Source: Streptomyces cyaneofuscatus (GTDB taxonomy: Bacteria; Actinomycetota; Actinomycetes; Streptomycetales; Streptomycetaceae). From it: a stretch of 64,000 nucleotides of DNA. The notes under the pieces are model-generated. The model had not been told where the DNA came from, did not search any database, and was given only the letters and a program-made list of their open reading frames with translations. Where the stretch lies: the NCBI RefSeq assembly GCF_000718135.1, contig NZ_JOEM01000002.1:289816-353815 (forward strand). Direction: 5' to 3'. Made by a program: the position numbers and the translations under genes. Positions 62,515 to 64,000 of this stretch are shown here, one piece after another (position 1 is the first letter of the stretch; each line of letters begins with the position of its first letter).

Positions 62515-63900
62515 ATGACGCCCGGACCGCGAACCCCGCCCCTCGATCTGCTGGGGGTGGGCGCAGGGCCCTTCAACCTGTCGCTCGCCGCACTCGCCGA
62601 CGGCGTACCCGGCCTGCGCAGCGCCTTCCACGAACAGCGCACCGCCTTCCACTGGCACCCCGGCCTGCTCATCGAGGGAGCGACCCTCCAAGTCCCCTTC
62701 CTGGCAGACCTGGTGAGCTTGGTGGACCCGATCAGCCCCTGGTGCTACCTCAATTACCTCAAGACGCGGCGCAGGCTCTTCCCGTTCTACTTCGCCGAGC
62801 GCTTCCACATCCACCGCTCCGAGTTCGACAACTACCTGCGCTGGGTGAGCACCGAACTGCCCTCCACCCACTTCGGCCACCGCGTCGACGCCATCGCCTG
62901 GGACGCGGGGGAGAGCGCGTTCGCCGTCGACTTCACCCGGCTCGGCCCGGACGGCGAGAGCCTCGGGAGCGGGCTCACCCACGCCCGTAACCTCGCCCTC
63001 GGCGTCGGCACCGCGCCCCACGTCCCCGAGCCGCTGAGGGCCCTGGAGGCGGACCCCGTACCCCTCGTCCTGCACTCCGCCGACTACCTCGCCCAGCGGG
63101 ACCGGCTGCTCGCCGCCCGGCACGTCACCGTCGTCGGCTCGGGGCAGTCGGGCGCCGAAGTCCTGCTGGACCTCCTGCGGTTGAGGCCGGAAGGTGCGGA
63201 GGGGCTCACCTGGCTCGCCCGTACCCCGGCCTTCGCGCCCATGGAGTACAGCAAGATCGGCCTGGAGCAGTTCACCCCGGACTACACGCGCTACTTCCAC
63301 GGGCTCCCGCAGGCCACCCGGGACCGCCTGCTGCCCAGCCAGTGGCAGCTCTACAAGGGGGTCAGCGGGGACACCCTCGGGGACATCCACGACGAGCTGT
63401 ACCGGCGCAGCCTCGGCGGCGGCTGGCCCGACGTCACCCTCACGCCCGGCATCGAGGTCACCGGCGCCACCGTCACGGGGAGCGGCCGCATCGAACTGGC
63501 CGTGGAGCACGGCCAGCAGGAGGCCCGGGGCAGGCTGACCACGGACGCGGTGGTCCTCGCCACCGGGTACCGGGAGCGCCCCGTCGATACGCTGCTCGCC
63601 GCGCTGGACCCGTACATCGTCCGCGACGACGCCGGGCGCCCGCAGGTCGACGAGGCCCAACGGCTCGTCCTGGCAACCGAGATCGACGGATCGGTCTTCG
63701 TGCAGAACGCGGAACGGCATACGCACGGGGTCGGCGCCCCCGACCTGGGCCTGGCCGCCTGGCGGTCCGCCGTCATCATCAACGCGCTGACAGGCAAGGA
63801 GACTTACCCGTTGCCGGACCGGACGGCCTTCACCACGTTCGGACTTGGTGCGGATGACCGGGGTGGCGTACCGAGCCGCATAGCCGAAGAGCGGCGGTAA
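62515..63900 (+). CDS. L-lysine/diamine N-hydroxylase (IucD/SidA/PvdA family)
   Basis: The protein has 461 residues from the ATG with GGAGG 6 bases upstream. FAD motif GVGAGPFNLSLAALAD lies at about 12-27, the substrate region LQVPFLADLVSLVDPISPWCYLNYL, the NADPH motif VVGSGQSGAEVLLDLL and the C-terminal LATGYRE and GLAAWRSAVIINAL. It hydroxylates the terminal amine of lysine or cadaverine, the first hydroxamate-forming step. It follows the decarboxylase by 49 bases. No acyltransferase or NIS synthetase gene follows; a terminator ends the operon. Confidence 0.93.
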   Translation: MTPGPRTPPLDLLGVGAGPFNLSLAALADGVPGLRSAFHEQRTAFHWHPGLLIEGATLQVPFLADLVSLVDPISPWCYLNYLKTRRRLFPFYFAERFHIHRSEFDNYLRWVSTELPSTHFGHRVDAIAWDAGESAFAVDFTRLGPDGESLGSGLTHARNLALGVGTAPHVPEPLRALEADPVPLVLHSADYLAQRDRLLAARHVTVVGSGQSGAEVLLDLLRLRPEGAEGLTWLARTPAFAPMEYSKIGLEQFTPDYTRYFHGLPQATRDRLLPSQWQLYKGVSGDTLGDIHDELYRRSLGGGWPDVTLTPGIEVTGATVTGSGRIELAVEHGQQEARGRLTTDAVVLATGYRERPVDTLLAALDPYIVRDDAGRPQVDEAQRLVLATEIDGSVFVQNAERHTHGVGAPDLGLAAWRSAVIINALTGKETYPLPDRTAFTTFGLGADDRGGVPSRIAEERR

Positions 63901-63907
63901 TACGGCG

Positions 63908-63942
63908 CTGGGCCGCGCGGTGGGGTGCACCGTGCGGCCCAG
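63908..63942. terminator. bidirectional terminator after the N-hydroxylase gene
   Basis: CTGGGCCGCGCGGTG (63908-63922) pairs with CACCGTGCGGCCCAG (63928-63942), 14 of 15 positions, around a 5-base loop, between convergent genes. Confidence 0.75.
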
Positions 63943-63962
63943 AGTCATGTCGCTCAGGGGGT

Positions 63963-64000
63963 TCAGCCCTTGCGGGTGTTGATCTCTTCGGTGAGCTGGG
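63963..64000 (-). CDS. C-terminal end of a convergent gene (truncated by window edge)
   Basis: Minus-strand frame ending ...QLTEEINTRKG with TGA at 63963-63965. Only 11 residues are visible, so no function can be given. Its stop 21 bases after the terminator hairpin supports a real gene end. Confidence 0.5.
   Translation of the reverse strand, partial: QLTEEINTRKG

Overview
The window is high-GC actinobacterial chromosome and almost certainly Streptomyces. The evidence is dense coding with frequent GTG starts, many genes with a TANNNT box 6-7 bases before the start codon (leaderless mRNA), F420-dependent LLM and PPOX oxidoreductases, a DmdR/IdeR-type iron box, monomeric isocitrate dehydrogenase, a GluABCD glutamate transporter and many Sec/lipoprotein exported proteins. 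It looks like core or near-core chromosome with catabolic and secreted functions. I see no rRNA, tRNA, CRISPR, prophage or insertion sequence.

Layout. 1-9.9 kb: a partial gene, a membrane-anchored unknown, a family-5 uracil-DNA glycosylase, an alpha-glucan block on the minus strand (alpha-glucosidase, LLM flavoprotein, TreS-like GH13), a fused PcaD-PcaC protein, a metallo-hydrolase, exonuclease III, and a ClpC2-like HTH/Clp_N protein whose promoter lies inside a 50-bp near-palindrome. 9.9-14.7 kb: an SDR, a small unknown and gluABCD. 14.7-20.3 kb: a secreted S15-like hydrolase, then an L,D-transpeptidase lipoprotein divergent from the lipid II flippase murJ. 20.4-27.3 kb: gamma-glutamyltransferase, a GH75 chitosanase-like protein, a divergent methionine aminopeptidase/XRE pair sharing an operator, a PPOX F420 enzyme, a Pro-rich unknown and an aldo/keto reductase.

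27.6-33.9 kb is a pyrimidine/hydantoin degradation operon: beta-ureidopropionase-like nitrilase, class III aminotransferase, dihydropyrimidinase, F420 LLM enzyme and NCS1 uptake transporter. 34-39.2 kb holds secreted proteins, including a divergent pair with ricin-type lectin modules (ThuA-ricin and ricin-beta-helix). 39.4-45.7 kb: an amidase, isocitrate dehydrogenase, and a Sco3746-like Mo-oxidoreductase with a fasciclin lipoprotein. 45.8-49.5 kb: an FAD monooxygenase, an MpaB-type oxygenase and lipoate-protein ligase.

49.5-55.8 kb is the valine-catabolism operon mmsA-acd-hibch-mmsB-echA, with every junction overlapping by 4 bases. It ends at a deletion scar where the 3' ends of a methylcitrate synthase gene and a RamB/ScfR-type regulator gene abut. 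56-60.7 kb is B12-related. One cobalamin riboswitch reads leftward toward mmsA, cobF lies between, and a second cobalamin riboswitch precedes the B12-independent methionine synthase metE. The window closes with an iron-box-controlled two-gene siderophore operon (PLP decarboxylase and lysine/diamine N-hydroxylase) and the 3' end of a convergent gene.

Most noteworthy are the self-contained ClpC2-like operator/promoter, the MetAP/XRE operator, the riboswitch facing valine catabolism, the prpC/scfR scar and the minimal iron-regulated decarboxylase-hydroxylase pair.
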